From: Mytilus californianus
Lineage: Eukaryota > Mollusca > Bivalvia > Mytilida > Mytilidae
Assembly (NCBI RefSeq): GCF_021869535.1
Contig: NW_026262701.1
Location: 8,174,974-8,238,973, forward strand
Direction: 5' to 3'
Length of the DNA: 64,000 nucleotides
The translations under genes were made by a program, and so were the position numbers. The notes under the pieces were generated by a model. That model did not search any database and was not told the DNA's origin. It saw only the letters and a list, made by a program, of their open reading frames with translations. Shown one piece after another: positions 1-14,700 of the stretch. Numbering within the stretch: the first letter of the stretch is position 1; each line of letters begins with the position of its first letter.

Positions 1-1747
1 AAAAATGCATGGTGCAATTTTTTTAATGAAACAAAACGTTACAAAGAACTAATAGGGGAATTTAATTGTGGTCTGTGGCCTAAGAGGTGAATTCAGGAAA
101 TATTGAATTTGTACTTTGACAACTTCCCTGAATGATCTATTGGTATTAATTTGTCAAACTACATGAGAATAAATGATTTCCACTTTTATTTGATAGAAAT
201 TTTGTAAAAAAGTGACATTTCAGCCTACATGCCAAAAATTGAGCTTTTTCAGTTGTTTCAATATTTTTACAAAAGTAGCATGCTTACTTTCTCTCTGACA
301 GATTTTTCTGGTTTTCTATTTGTGTTTGTGGTATCTAATGTAGATGTTTAACTCATTTTTGAACACTGAACACAAAAAAAAGTAGATAAAATCAGAATAA
401 GAGTGCAAAATGTGCTGCTTTAATGGTCTTAGTCTAACGGTCAGTATGAAGCAAGTGAAAAATGAGGTTCTATGCACATACAAGTTGAATTCCTTTAAGC
501 AGATTTCACTGAATCTGTATCAAAAGCACTTATTTCTGGTTGTTTGACCTTGTCTGTTTCACAGACTACCTTTATTTTCTTTTGTTTGATAGCTAGTGGT
601 TAAAATATTGGCCTTTTGAGGCTGAAATTTCATGCCGGTTTTAAAAAGTAAAGTAAATAACTTTGCATCAAATCATACTGTCTACATATATAGTTGAAAG
701 TGACAGTCTTGTTACATCCAGACTCCATGTTTTATCATATCTAAACAAAGATTTGAGCAAAAAGAAGCATATCTCGATCTCCCATATCATTTATATGCTT
801 TTTAATATGCAAATGTGGAGAACGACCTAAATTGACAACCTGTTTTTTTAAGCTTGACATTGCTGAAGACCATTTTATTCACATGTGTTATGCTATTTGA
901 AACTTATATTTCCATTAAAAGTACATTTATAACATGTAAAAGGTTTTTTTATAACTTAACAACTTCAGAAAATTGTGGTAAGTGAAAAATATTACATTTC
1001 ATATAAGGCCTCACTTCATTTGAAAACCTCCATTTTTTGGCACAGGCTCATATAAAATTTACTTCTGGCCATTTTTTATAAGTCTGAAACATGAAGTATG
1101 CTATCTGTTTCTTTTAATAGGTGATAACTTATACATAGAGACACTAAAAAGTGTAAGTTTTGGTATATTTTGGTTTTTAGAAGCCCAAACTTGGTAGTTG
1201 AAATTGTTCTAATTCAACGCCACAATTCAGCACCCAAAGTTCAGATATAAAAATTGCCACATTTTTTATAATTGGTATCATATGGCTTTGAAACTTTGTA
1301 AACTGTTTTATAATACACTAAGCTTAAACCATGCCAAGTTTTATTAGAATTGGTCAAGTTTTAGACCCCTAATAGGCCCAAGACCACAATTAATGATCCC
1401 GCTTTTCGTTGTCCACGAATATAGTTCCTTTTAATTAGAGTGTATTTTTTCTTAATTTTTTTTCTTTCCTTTCCTCACTCATTTCTTAGTTTTTTTTGGG
1501 GTGGAAATAAAAGAAGAGAGGTGAAATAAACTTTTGGATGTAGTATTTTAACTGATTTTGATATGGAAAGAGTGATTAGGCCAGGTGCAAAAAGGTGATA
1601 TTTACAGTTTTCGGAACATCTCTTGACTTGTCCATAGGGGTATGGATGTGTATTGGCTAAATTTGTAAGAGTCATTGGTTCAATCTTTCTGAATTTTGTA
1701 TATATTTTTGGACTAGTACTATACATTACACACACAAAAGATTTGAC

Positions 1748-3493
1748 AAAAATGCATGGTGCAATTTTTTTAATGAAACAAAACGTTACAAAGAACTAAT
1801 AGGGGAATTTAATTGTGGTCTGTGGCCTAAGAGGTGAATTCAGGAAATATTGAATTTGTACTTTGACAACTTCCCTGAATGATCTATTGGTATTAATTTG
1901 TCAAACTACATGAGAATAAATGATTTCCACTTTTATTTGATAGAAATTTTGTAAAAAAGTGACATTTCAGCCTACATGCCAAAAATTGAGCTTTTTCAGT
2001 TGTTTCAATATTTTTACAAAAGTAGCATGCTTACTTTCTCTCTGACAGATTTTTCTGGTTTTCTATTTGTGTTTGTGGTATCTAATGTAGATGTTTAACT
2101 CATTTTTGAACACTGAACACAAAAAAAAGTAGATAAAATCAGAATAAGAGTGCAAAATGTGCTGCTTTAATGGTCTTAGTCTAACGGTCAGTATGAAGCA
2201 AGTGAAAAATGAGGTTCTATGCACATACAAGTTGAATTCCTTTAAGCAGATTTCACTGAATCTGTATCAAAAGCACTTATTTCTGGTTGTTTGACCTTGT
2301 CTGTTTCACAGACTACCTTTATTTTCTTTTGTTTGATAGCTAGTGGTTAAAATATTGGCCTTTTGAGGCTGAAATTTCATGCCGGTTTTAAAAAGTAAAG
2401 TAAATAACTTTGCATCAAATCATACTGTCTACATATATAGTTGAAAGTGACAGTCTTGTTACATCCAGACTCCATGTTTTATCATATCTAAACAAAGATT
2501 TGAGCAAAAAGAAGCATATCTCGATCTCCCATATCATTTATATGCTTTTTAATATGCAAATGTGGAGAACGACCTAAATTGACAACCTGTTTTTTTAAGC
2601 TTGACATTGCTGAAGACCATTTTATTCACATGTGTTATGCTATTTGAAACTTATATTTCCATTAAAAGTACATTTATAACATGTAAAAGGTTTTTTTATA
2701 ACTTAACAACTTCAGAAAATTGTGGTAAGTGAAAAATATTACATTTCATATAAGGCCTCACTTCATTTGAAAACCTCCATTTTTTGGCACAGGCTCATAT
2801 AAAATTTACTTCTGGCCATTTTTTATAAGTCTGAAACATGAAGTATGCTATCTGTTTCTTTTAATAGGTGATAACTTATACATAGAGACACTAAAAAGTG
2901 TAAGTTTTGGTATATTTTGGTTTTTAGAAGCCCAAACTTGGTAGTTGAAATTGTTCTAATTCAACGCCACAATTCAGCACCCAAAGTTCAGATATAAAAA
3001 TTGCCACATTTTTTATAATTGGTATCATATGGCTTTGAAACTTTGTAAACTGTTTTATAATACACTAAGCTTAAATCATGCCAAGTTTTATTAGAATTGG
3101 TCAAGTTTTAGACCCCTAATAGGCCCAAGACCACAATTAATGATCCCGCTTTTCGTTGTCCACGAATATAGTTCCTTTTAATTAGAGTGTATTTTTTCTT
3201 AATTTTTTTTCTTTCCTTTCCTCACTCATTTCTTAGTTTTTTTGGGGTGGAAATAAAAGAAGAGAGGTGAAATAAACTTTTGGATGTAGTATTTTAACTG
3301 ATTTTGATATGGAAAGAGTGATTAGGCCAGGTGCAAAAAGGTGATATTTACAGTTTTCGGAACATCTCTTGACTTGTCCATAGGGGTATGGATGTGTATT
3401 GGCTAAATTTGTAAGAGTCATTGGTTCAATCTTTCTGAATTTTGTATATATTTTTGGACTAGTACTATACATTACACACACAAAAGATTTGAC
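1748..3493. repeat. Reference (consensus-like) satellite unit, unit 2
   Basis: This copy carries the majority base at every variant site I noticed, so it serves as a reference unit. Landmarks as unit offsets: EcoRI-type GAATTC near 88 and 486, a CCTAAGAGG motif at 79-87 and a near-copy CCTAATAGG at 1368-1376 (these two flank the deletions seen later in the array), a T-rich pyrimidine tract at about 1441-1497, and a single SpeI-type ACTAGT near 1713. The reverse strand carries an ORF of about 80 codons near the unit's end. CpG is sparse, as expected for methylated or decayed non-coding DNA. Confidence 0.9.
3233..3481 (-). other. Small ORF (79-82 aa) repeated in each full satellite unit; doubtful gene
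   Basis: On the minus strand each full-length unit has an open frame of 82 codons from a GTG (79 from the first ATG, three codons in). It is shown here for unit 2 and recurs every unit, 30 copies in all (last at 54697-54945). I do not recognise the protein. It has no clear signal peptide, membrane segment or known motif; there is a CSENC pair of cysteines mid-protein and a hydrophobic, proline-ended C-terminus. The only substitution I saw inside it (54754, T to A) is synonymous, but one silent change is no evidence of selection because all units are nearly identical. In unit 1 an extra T alters the C-terminus to 86 codons. In unit 9 a G to C change at 15712 lengthens the frame upstream. Most likely a chance ORF in satellite DNA. 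Confidence 0.15.
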
Positions 3494-6400
3494 AAAAATG
3501 CATGGTGCAATTTTTTTAATGAAACAAAACGTTACAAAGAACTAATAGGGGAATTTAATTGTGGTCTGTGGCCTAAGAGGTGAATTCAGGAAATATTGAA
3601 TTTGTACTTTGACAACTTCCCTGAATGATCTATTGGTATTAATTTGTCAAACTACATGAGAATAAATGATTTCCACTTTTATTTGATAGAAATTTTGTAA
3701 AAAAGTGACATTTCAGCCTACATGCCAAAAATTGAGCTTTTTCAGTTGTTTCAATATTTTTACAAAAGTAGCATGCTTACTTTCTCTCTGACAGATTTTT
3801 CTGGTTTTCTATTTGTGTTTGTGGTATCTAATGTAGATGTTTAACTCATTTTTGAACACTGAACACAAAAAAAAGTAGATAAAATCAGAATAAGAGTGCA
3901 AAATGTGCTGCTTTAATGGTCTTAGTCTAACGGTCAGTATGAAGCAAGTGAAAAATGAGGTTCTATGCACATACAAGTTGAATTCCTTTAAGCAGATTTC
4001 ACTGAATCTGTATCAAAAGCACTTATTTCTGGTTGTTTGACCTTGTCTGTTTCACAGACTACCTTTATTTTCTTTTGTTTGATAGCTAGTGGTTAAAATA
4101 TTGGCCTTTTGAGGCTGAAATTTCATGCCGGTTTTAAAAAGTAAAGTAAATAACTTTGCATCAAATCATACTGTCTACATATATAGTTGAAAGTGACAGT
4201 CTTGTTACATCCAGACTCCATGTTTTATCATATCTAAACAAAGATTTGAGCAAAAAGAAGCATATCTCGATCTCCCATATCATTTATATGCTTTTTAATA
4301 TGCAAATGTGGAGAACGACCTAAATTGACAACCTGTTTTTTTAAGCTTGACATTGCTGAAGACCATTTTATTCACATGTGTTATGCTATTTGAAACTTAT
4401 ATTTCCATTAAAAGTACATTTATAACATGTAAAAGGTTTTTTTATAACTTAACAACTTCAGAAAATTGTGGTAAGTGAAAAATATTACATTTCATATAAG
4501 GCCTCACTTCATTTGAAAACCTCCATTTTTTGGCACAGGCTCATATAAAATTTACTTCTGGCCATTTTTTATAAGTCTGAAACATGAAGTATGCTATCTG
4601 TTTCTTTTAATAGGTGATAACTTATACATAGAGACACTAAAAAGTGTAAGTTTTGGTATATTTTGGTTTTTAGAAGCCCAAACTTGGTAGTTGAAATTGT
4701 TCTAATTCAACGCCACAATTCAGCACCCAAAGTTCAGATATAAAAATTGCCACATTTTTTATAATTGGTATCATATGGCTTTGAAACTTTGTAAACTGTT
4801 TTATAATACACTAAGCTTAAACCATGCCAAGTTTTATTAGAATTGGTCAAGTTTTAGACCCCTAATAGGCCCAAGACCACAATTAATGATCCCGCTTTTC
4901 GTTGTCCACGAATATAGTTCCTTTTAATTAGAGTGTATTTTTTCTTAATTTTTTTTCTTTCCTTTCCTCACTCATTTCTTAGTTTTTTTGGGGTGGAAAT
5001 AAAAGAAGAGAGGTGAAATAAACTTTTGGATGTAGTATTTTAACTGATTTTGATATGGAAAGAGTGATTAGGCCAGGTGCAAAAAGGTGATATTTACAGT
5101 TTTCGGAACATCTCTTGACTTGTCCATAGGGGTATGGATGTGTATTGGCTAAATTTGTAAGAGTCATTGGTTCAATCTTTCTGAATTTTGTATATATTTT
5201 TGGACTAGTACTATACATTACACACACAAAAGATTTGACAAAAATGCATGGTGCAATTTTTTTAATGAAACAAAACGTTACAAAGAACTAATAGGGGAAT
5301 TTAATTGTGGTCTGTGGCCTAAGAGGTGAATTCAGGAAATATTGAATTTGTACTTTGACAACTTCCCTGAATGATCTATTGGTATTAATTTGTCAAACTA
5401 CATGAGAATAAATGATTTCCACTTTTATTTGATAGAAATTTTGTAAAAAAGTGACATTTCAGCCTACATGCCAAAAATTGAGCTTTTTCAGTTGTTTCAA
5501 TATTTTTACAAAAGTAGCATGCTTACTTTCTCTCTGACAGATTTTTCTGGTTTTCTATTTGTGTTTGTGGTATCTAATGTAGATGTTTAACTCATTTTTG
5601 AACACTGAACACAAAAAAAAGTAGATAAAATCAGAATAAGAGTGCAAAATGTGCTGCTTTAATGGTCTTAGTCTAACGGTCAGTATGAAGCAAGTGAAAA
5701 ATGAGGTTCTATGCACATACAAGTTGAATTCCTTTAAGCAGATTTCACTGAATCTGTATCAAAAGCACTTATTTCTGGTTGTTTGACCTTGTCTGTTTCA
5801 CAGACTACCTTTATTTTCTTTTGTTTGATAGCTAGTGGTTAAAATATTGGCCTTTTGAGGCTGAAATTTCATGCCGGTTTTAAAAAGTAAAGTAAATAAC
5901 TTTGCATCAAATCATACTGTCTACATATATAGTTGAAAGTGACAGTCTTGTTACATCCAGACTCCATGTTTTATCATATCTAAACAAAGATTTGAGCAAA
6001 AAGAAGCATATCTCGATCTCCCATATCATTTATATGCTTTTTAATATGCAAATGTGGAGAACGACCTAAATTGACAACCTGTTTTTTTAAGCTTGACATT
6101 GCTGAAGACCATTTTATTCACATGTGTTATGCTATTTGAAACTTATATTTCCATTAAAAGTACATTTATAACATGTAAAAGGTTTTTTTATAACTTAACA
6201 ACTTCAGAAAATTGTGGTAAGTGAAAAATATTACATTTCATATAAGGCCTCACTTCATTTGAAAACCTCCATTTTTTGGCACAGGCTCATATAAAATTTA
6301 CTTCTGGCCATTTTTTATAAGTCTGAAACATGAAGTATGCTATCTGTTTCTTTTAATAGGTGATAACTTATACATAGAGACACTAAAAAGTGTAAGTTTT

Positions 6401-8731
6401 GGTATATTTTGGTTTTTAGAAGCCCAAACTTGGTAGTTGAAATTGTTCTAATTCAACGCCACAATTCAGCACCCAAAGTTCAGATATAAAAATTGCCACA
6501 TTTTTTATAATTGGTATCATATGGCTTTGAAACTTTGTAAACTGTTTTATAATACACTAAGCTTAAATCATGCCAAGTTTTATTAGAATTGGTCAAGTTT
6601 TAGACCCCTAATAGGCCCAAGACCACAATTAATGATCCCGCTTTTCGTTGTCCACGAATATAGTTCCTTTTAATTAGAGTGTATTTTTTCTTAATTTTTT
6701 TTCTTTCCTTTCCTCACTCATTTCTTAGTTTTTTTGGGGTGGAAATAAAAGAAGAGAGGTGAAATAAACTTTTGGATGTAGTATTTTAACTGATTTTGAT
6801 ATGGAAAGAGTGATTAGGCCAGGTGCAAAAAGGTGATATTTACAGTTTTCGGAACATCTCTTGACTTGTCCATAGGGGTATGGATGTGTATTGGCTAAAT
6901 TTGTAAGAGTCATTGGTTCAATCTTTCTGAATTTTGTATATATTTTTGGACTAGTACTATACATTACACACACAAAAGATTTGACAAAAATGCATGGTGC
7001 AATTTTTTTAATGAAACAAAACGTTACAAAGAACTAATAGGGGAATTTAATTGTGGTCTGTGGCCTAAGAGGTGAATTCAGGAAATATTGAATTTGTACT
7101 TTGACAACTTCCCTGAATGATCTATTGGTATTAATTTGTCAAACTACATGAGAATAAATGATTTCCACTTTTATTTGATAGAAATTTTGTAAAAAAGTGA
7201 CATTTCAGCCTACATGCCAAAAATTGAGCTTTTTCAGTTGTTTCAATATTTTTACAAAAGTAGCATGCTTACTTTCTCTCTGACAGATTTTTCTGGTTTT
7301 CTATTTGTGTTTGTGGTATCTAATGTAGATGTTTAACTCATTTTTGAACACTGAACACAAAAAAAAGTAGATAAAATCAGAATAAGAGTGCAAAATGTGC
7401 TGCTTTAATGGTCTTAGTCTAACGGTCAGTATGAAGCAAGTGAAAAATGAGGTTCTATGCACATACAAGTTGAATTCCTTTAAGCAGATTTCACTGAATC
7501 TGTATCAAAAGCACTTATTTCTGGTTGTTTGACCTTGTCTGTTTCACAGACTACCTTTATTTTCTTTTGTTTGATAGCTAGTGGTTAAAATATTGGCCTT
7601 TTGAGGCTGAAATTTCATGCCGGTTTTAAAAAGTAAAGTAAATAACTTTGCATCAAATCATACTGTCTACATATATAGTTGAAAGTGACAGTCTTGTTAC
7701 ATCCAGACTCCATGTTTTATCATATCTAAACAAAGATTTGAGCAAAAAGAAGCATATCTCGATCTCCCATATCATTTATATGCTTTTTAATATGCAAATG
7801 TGGAGAACGACCTAAATTGACAACCTGTTTTTTTAAGCTTGACATTGCTGAAGACCATTTTATTCACATGTGTTATGCTATTTGAAACTTATATTTCCAT
7901 TAAAAGTACATTTATAACATGTAAAAGGTTTTTTTATAACTTAACAACTTCAGAAAATTGTGGTAAGTGAAAAATATTACATTTCATATAAGGCCTCACT
8001 TCATTTGAAAACCTCCATTTTTTGGCACAGGCTCATATAAAATTTACTTCTGGCCATTTTTTATAAGTCTGAAACATGAAGTATGCTATCTGTTTCTTTT
8101 AATAGGTGATAACTTATACATAGAGACACTAAAAAGTGTAAGTTTTGGTATATTTTGGTTTTTAGAAGCCCAAACTTGGTAGTTGAAATTGTTCTAATTC
8201 AACGCCACAATTCAGCACCCAAAGTTCAGATATAAAAATTGCCACATTTTTTATAATTGGTATCATATGGCTTTGAAACTTTGTAAACTGTTTTATAATA
8301 CACTAAGCTTAAATCATGCCAAGTTTTATTAGAATTGGTCAAGTTTTAGACCCCTAATAGGCCCAAGACCACAATTAATGATCCCGCTTTTCGTTGTCCA
8401 CGAATATAGTTCCTTTTAATTAGAGTGTATTTTTTCTTAATTTTTTTTCTTTCCTTTCCTCACTCATTTCTTAGTTTTTTTGGGGTGGAAATAAAAGAAG
8501 AGAGGTGAAATAAACTTTTGGATGTAGTATTTTAACTGATTTTGATATGGAAAGAGTGATTAGGCCAGGTGCAAAAAGGTGATATTTACAGTTTTCGGAA
8601 CATCTCTTGACTTGTCCATAGGGGTATGGATGTGTATTGGCTAAATTTGTAAGAGTCATTGGTTCAATCTTTCTGAATTTTGTATATATTTTTGGACTAG
8701 TACTATACATTACACACACAAAAGATTTGAC

Positions 8732-11700
8732 AAAAATGCATGGTGCAATTTTTTTAATGAAACAAAACGTTACAAAGAACTAATAGGGGAATTTAATTGT
8801 GGTCTGTGGCCTAAGAGGTGAATTCAGGAAATATTGAATTTGTACTTTGACAACTTCCCTGAATGATCTATTGGTATTAATTTGTCAAACTACATGAGAA
8901 TAAATGATTTCCACTTTTATTTGATAGAAATTTTGTAAAAAAGTGACATTTCAGCCTACATGCCAAAAATTGAGCTTTTTCAGTTGTTTCAATATTTTTA
9001 CAAAAGTAGCATGCTTACTTTCTCTCTGACAGATTTTTCTGGTTTTCTATTTGTGTTTGTGGTATCTAATGTAGATGTTTAACTCATTTTTGAACACTGA
9101 ACACAAAAAAAAGTAGATAAAATCAGAATAAGAGTGCAAAATGTGCTGCTTTAATGGTCTTAGTCTAACGGTCAGTATGAAGCAAGTGAAAAATGAGGTT
9201 CTATGCACATACAAGTTGAATTCCTTTAAGCAGATTTCACTGAATCTGTATCAAAAGCACTTATTTCTGGTTGTTTGACCTTGTCTGTTTCACAGACTAC
9301 CTTTATTTTCTTTTGTTTGATAGCTAGTGGTTAAAATATTGGCCTTTTGAGGCTGAAATTTCATGCCGGTTTTAAAAAGTAAAGTAAATAACTTTGCATC
9401 AAATCATACTGTCTACATATATAGTTGAAAGTGACAGTCTTGTTACATCCAGACTCCATGTTTTATCATATCTAAACAAAGATTTGAGCAAAAAGAAGCC
9501 TATCTCGATCTCCCATATCATTTATATGCTTTTTAATATGCAAATGTGGAGAACGACCTAAATTGACAACCTGTTTTTTTAAGCTTGACATTGCTGAAGA
9601 CCATTTTATTCACATGTGTTATGCTATTTGAAACTTATATTTCCATTAAAAGTACATTTATAACATGTAAAAGGTTTTTTTATAACTTAACAACTTCAGA
9701 AAATTGTGGTAAGTGAAAAATATTACATTTCATATAAGGCCTCACTTCATTTGAAAACCTCCATTTTTTGGCACAGGCTCATATAAAATTTACTTCTGGC
9801 CATTTTTTATAAGTCTGAAACATGAAGTATGCTATCTGTTTCTTTTAATAGGTGATAACTTATACATAGAGACACTAAAAAGTGTAAGTTTTGGTATATT
9901 TTGGTTTTTAGAAGCCCAAACTTGGTAGTTGAAATTGTTCTAATTCAACGCCACAATTCAGCACCCAAAGTTCAGATATAAAAATTGCCACATTTTTTAT
10001 AATTGGTATCATATGGCTTTGAAACTTTGTAAACTGTTTTATAATACACTAAGCTTAAATCATGCCAAGTTTTATTAGAATTGGTCAAGTTTTAGACCCC
10101 TAATAGGCCCAAGACCACAATTAATGATCCCGCTTTTCGTTGTCCACGAATATAGTTCCTTTTAATTAGAGTGTATTTTTTCTTAATTTTTTTTCTTTCC
10201 TTTCCTCACTCATTTCTTAGTTTTTTTGGGGTGGAAATAAAAGAAGAGAGGTGAAATAAACTTTTGGATGTAGTATTTTAACTGATTTTGATATGGAAAG
10301 AGTGATTAGGCCAGGTGCAAAAAGGTGATATTTACAGTTTTCGGAACATCTCTTGACTTGTCCATAGGGGTATGGATGTGTATTGGCTAAATTTGTAAGA
10401 GTCATTGGTTCAATCTTTCTGAATTTTGTATATATTTTTGGACTAGTACTATACATTACACACACAAAAGATTTGACAAAAATGCATGGTGCAATTTTTT
10501 TAATGAAACAAAACGTTACAAAGAACTAATAGGGGAATTTAATTGTGGTCTGTGGCCTAAGAGGTGAATTCAGGAAATATTGAATTTGTACTTTGACAAC
10601 TTCCCTGAATGATCTATTGGTATTAATTTGTCAAACTACATGAGAATAAATGATTTCCACTTTTATTTGATAGAAATTTTGTAAAAAAGTGACATTTCAG
10701 CCTACATGCCAAAAATTGAGCTTTTTCAGTTGTTTCAATATTTTTACAAAAGTAGCATGCTTACTTTCTCTCTGACAGATTTTTCTGGTTTTCTATTTGT
10801 GTTTGTGGTATCTAATGTAGATGTTTAACTCATTTTTGAACACTGAACACAAAAAAAAGTAGATAAAATCAGAATAAGAGTGCAAAATGTGCTGCTTTAA
10901 TGGTCTTAGTCTAACGGTCAGTATGAAGCAAGTGAAAAATGAGGTTCTATGCACATACAAGTTGAATTCCTTTAAGCAGATTTCACTGAATCTGTATCAA
11001 AAGCACTTATTTCTGGTTGTTTGACCTTGTCTGTTTCACAGACTACCTTTATTTTCTTTTGTTTGATAGCTAGTGGTTAAAATATTGGCCTTTTGAGGCT
11101 GAAATTTCATGCCGGTTTTAAAAAGTAAAGTAAATAACTTTGCATCAAATCATACTGTCTACATATATAGTTGAAAGTGACAGTCTTGTTACATCCAGAC
11201 TCCATGTTTTATCATATCTAAACAAAGATTTGAGCAAAAAGAAGCATATCTCGATCTCCCATATCATTTATATGCTTTTTAATATGCAAATGTGGAGAAC
11301 GACCTAAATTGACAACCTGTTTTTTTAAGCTTGACATTGCTGAAGACCATTTTATTCACATGTGTTATGCTATTTGAAACTTATATTTCCATTAAAAGTA
11401 CATTTATAACATGTAAAAGGTTTTTTTATAACTTAACAACTTCAGAAAATTGTGGTAAGTGAAAAATATTACATTTCATATAAGGCCTCACTTCATTTGA
11501 AAACCTCCATTTTTTGGCACAGGCTCATATAAAATTTACTTCTGGCCATTTTTTATAAGTCTGAAACATGAAGTATGCTATCTGTTTCTTTTAATAGGTG
11601 ATAACTTATACATAGAGACACTAAAAAGTGTAAGTTTTGGTATATATGGTTTTTAGAAGCCCAAACTTGGTAGTTGAAATTGTTCTAATTCAACGCCACA

Positions 11701-14700
11701 ATTCAGCACCCAAAGTTCAGATATAAAAATTGCCACATTTTTTATAATTGGTATCATATGGCTTTGAAACTTTGTAAACTGTTTTATAATACACTAAGCT
11801 TAAATCATGCCAAGTTTTATTAGAATTGGTCAAGTTTTAGACCCCTAATAGGCCCAAGACCACAATTAATGATCCCGCTTTTCGTTGTCCACGAATATAG
11901 TTCCTTTTAATTAGAGTGTATTTTTTCTTAATTTTTTTTCTTTCCTTTCCTCACTCATTTCTTAGTTTTTTTGGGGTGGAAATAAAAGAAGAGAGGTGAA
12001 ATAAACTTTTGGATGTAGTATTTTAACTGATTTTGATATGGAAAGAGTGATTAGGCCAGGTGCAAAAAGGTGATATTTACAGTTTTCGGAACATCTCTTG
12101 ACTTGTCCATAGGGGTATGGATGTGTATTGGCTAAATTTGTAAGAGTCATTGGTTCAATCTTTCTGAATTTTGTATATATTTTTGGACTAGTACTATACA
12201 TTACACACACAAAAGATTTGACAAAAATGCATGGTGCAATTTTTTTAATGAAACAAAACGTTACAAAGAACTAATAGGGGAATTTAATTGTGGTCTGTGG
12301 CCTAAGAGGTGAATTCAGGAAATATTGAATTTGTACTTTGACAACTTCCCTGAATGATCTATTGGTATTAATTTGTCAAACTACATGAGAATAAATGATT
12401 TCCACTTTTATTTGATAGAAATTTTGTAAAAAAGTGACATTTCAGCCTACATGCCAAAAATTGAGCTTTTTCAGTTGTTTCAATATTTTTACAAAAGTAG
12501 CATGCTTACTTTCTCTCTGACAGATTTTTCTGGTTTTCTATTTGTGTTTGTGGTATCTAATGTAGATGTTTAACTCATTTTTGAACACTGAACACAAAAA
12601 AAAGTAGATAAAATCAGAATAAGAGTGCAAAATGTGCTGCTTTAATGGTCTTAGTCTAACGGTCAGTATGAAGCAAGTGAAAAATGAGGTTCTATGCACA
12701 TACAAGTTGAATTCCTTTAAGCAGATTTCACTGAATCTGTATCAAAAGCACTTATTTCTGGTTGTTTGACCTTGTCTGTTTCACAGACTACCTTTATTTT
12801 CTTTTGTTTGATAGCTAGTGGTTAAAATATTGGCCTTTTGAGGCTGAAATTTCATGCCGGTTTTAAAAAGTAAAGTAAATAACTTTGCATCAAATCATAC
12901 TGTCTACATATATAGTTGAAAGTGACAGTCTTGTTACATCCAGACTCCATGTTTTATCATATCTAAACAAAGATTTGAGCAAAAAGAAGCATATCTCGAT
13001 CTCCCATATCATTTATATGCTTTTTAATATGCAAATGTGGAGAACGACCTAAATTGACAACCTGTTTTTTTAAGCTTGACATTGCTGAAGACCATTTTAT
13101 TCACATGTGTTATGCTATTTGAAACTTATATTTCCATTAAAAGTACATTTATAACATGTAAAAGGTTTTTTTATAACTTAACAACTTCAGAAAATTGTGG
13201 TAAGTGAAAAATATTACATTTCATATAAGGCCTCACTTCATTTGAAAACCTCCATTTTTTGGCACAGGCTCATATAAAATTTACTTCTGGCCATTTTTTA
13301 TAAGTCTGAAACATGAAGTATGCTATCTGTTTCTTTTAATAGGTGATAACTTATACATAGAGACACTAAAAAGTGTAAGTTTTGGTATATTTTGGTTTTT
13401 AGAAGCCCAAACTTGGTAGTTGAAATTGTTCTAATTCAACGCCACAATTCAGCACCCAAAGTTCAGATATAAAAATTGCCACATTTTTTATAATTGGTAT
13501 CATATGGCTTTGAAACTTTGTAAACTGTTTTATAATACACTAAGCTTAAATCATGCCAAGTTTTATTAGAATTGGTCAAGTTTTAGACCCCTAATAGGCC
13601 CAAGACCACAATTAATGATCCCGCTTTTCGTTGTCCACGAATATAGTTCCTTTTAATTAGAGTGTATTTTTTCTTAATTTTTTTTCTTTCCTTTCCTCAC
13701 TCATTTCTTAGTTTTTTTGGGGTGGAAATAAAAGAAGAGAGGTGAAATAAACTTTTGGATGTAGTATTTTAACTGATTTTGATATGGAAAGAGTGATTAG
13801 GCCAGGTGCAAAAAGGTGATATTTACAGTTTTCGGAACATCTCTTGACTTGTCCATAGGGGTATGGATGTGTATTGGCTAAATTTGTAAGAGTCATTGGT
13901 TCAATCTTTCTGAATTTTGTATATATTTTTGGACTAGTACTATACATTACACACACAAAAGATTTGACAAAAATGCATGGTGCAATTTTTTTAATGAAAC
14001 AAAACGTTACAAAGAACTAATAGGGGAATTTAATTGTGGTCTGTGGCCTAAGAGGTGAATTCAGGAAATATTGAATTTGTACTTTGACAACTTCCCTGAA
14101 TGATCTATTGGTATTAATTTGTCAAACTACATGAGAATAAATGATTTCCACTTTTATTTGATAGAAATTTTGTAAAAAAGTGACATTTCAGCCTACATGC
14201 CAAAAATTGAGCTTTTTCAGTTGTTTCAATATTTTTACAAAAGTAGCATGCTTACTTTCTCTCTGACAGATTTTTCTGGTTTTCTATTTGTGTTTGTGGT
14301 ATCTAATGTAGATGTTTAACTCATTTTTGAACACTGAACACAAAAAAAAGTAGATAAAATCAGAATAAGAGTGCAAAATGTGCTGCTTTAATGGTCTTAG
14401 TCTAACGGTCAGTATGAAGCAAGTGAAAAATGAGGTTCTATGCACATACAAGTTGAATTCCTTTAAGCAGATTTCACTGAATCTGTATCAAAAGCACTTA
14501 TTTCTGGTTGTTTGACCTTGTCTGTTTCACAGACTACCTTTATTTTCTTTTGTTTGATAGCTAGTGGTTAAAATATTGGCCTTTTGAGGCTGAAATTTCA
14601 TGCCGGTTTTAAAAAGTAAAGTAAATAACTTTGCATCAAATCATACTGTCTACATATATAGTTGAAAGTGACAGTCTTGTTACATCCAGACTCCATGTTT

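Noticed and set aside
429..475. A-box-like TTAGTCTAACGG and B-box-like GAGGTTCTATGC in the 1,746-bp unit, suggesting a tRNA gene or SINE promoter
   Set aside because: The B-box lacks the conserved final CC, no cloverleaf can be folded around it, and no SINE tail follows. A weak chance match.
1140..1155. Short hairpin ACACT-AAAA-AGTGT in the satellite unit
   Set aside because: A 5-bp stem is expected often by chance in 1.7 kb of AT-rich DNA.
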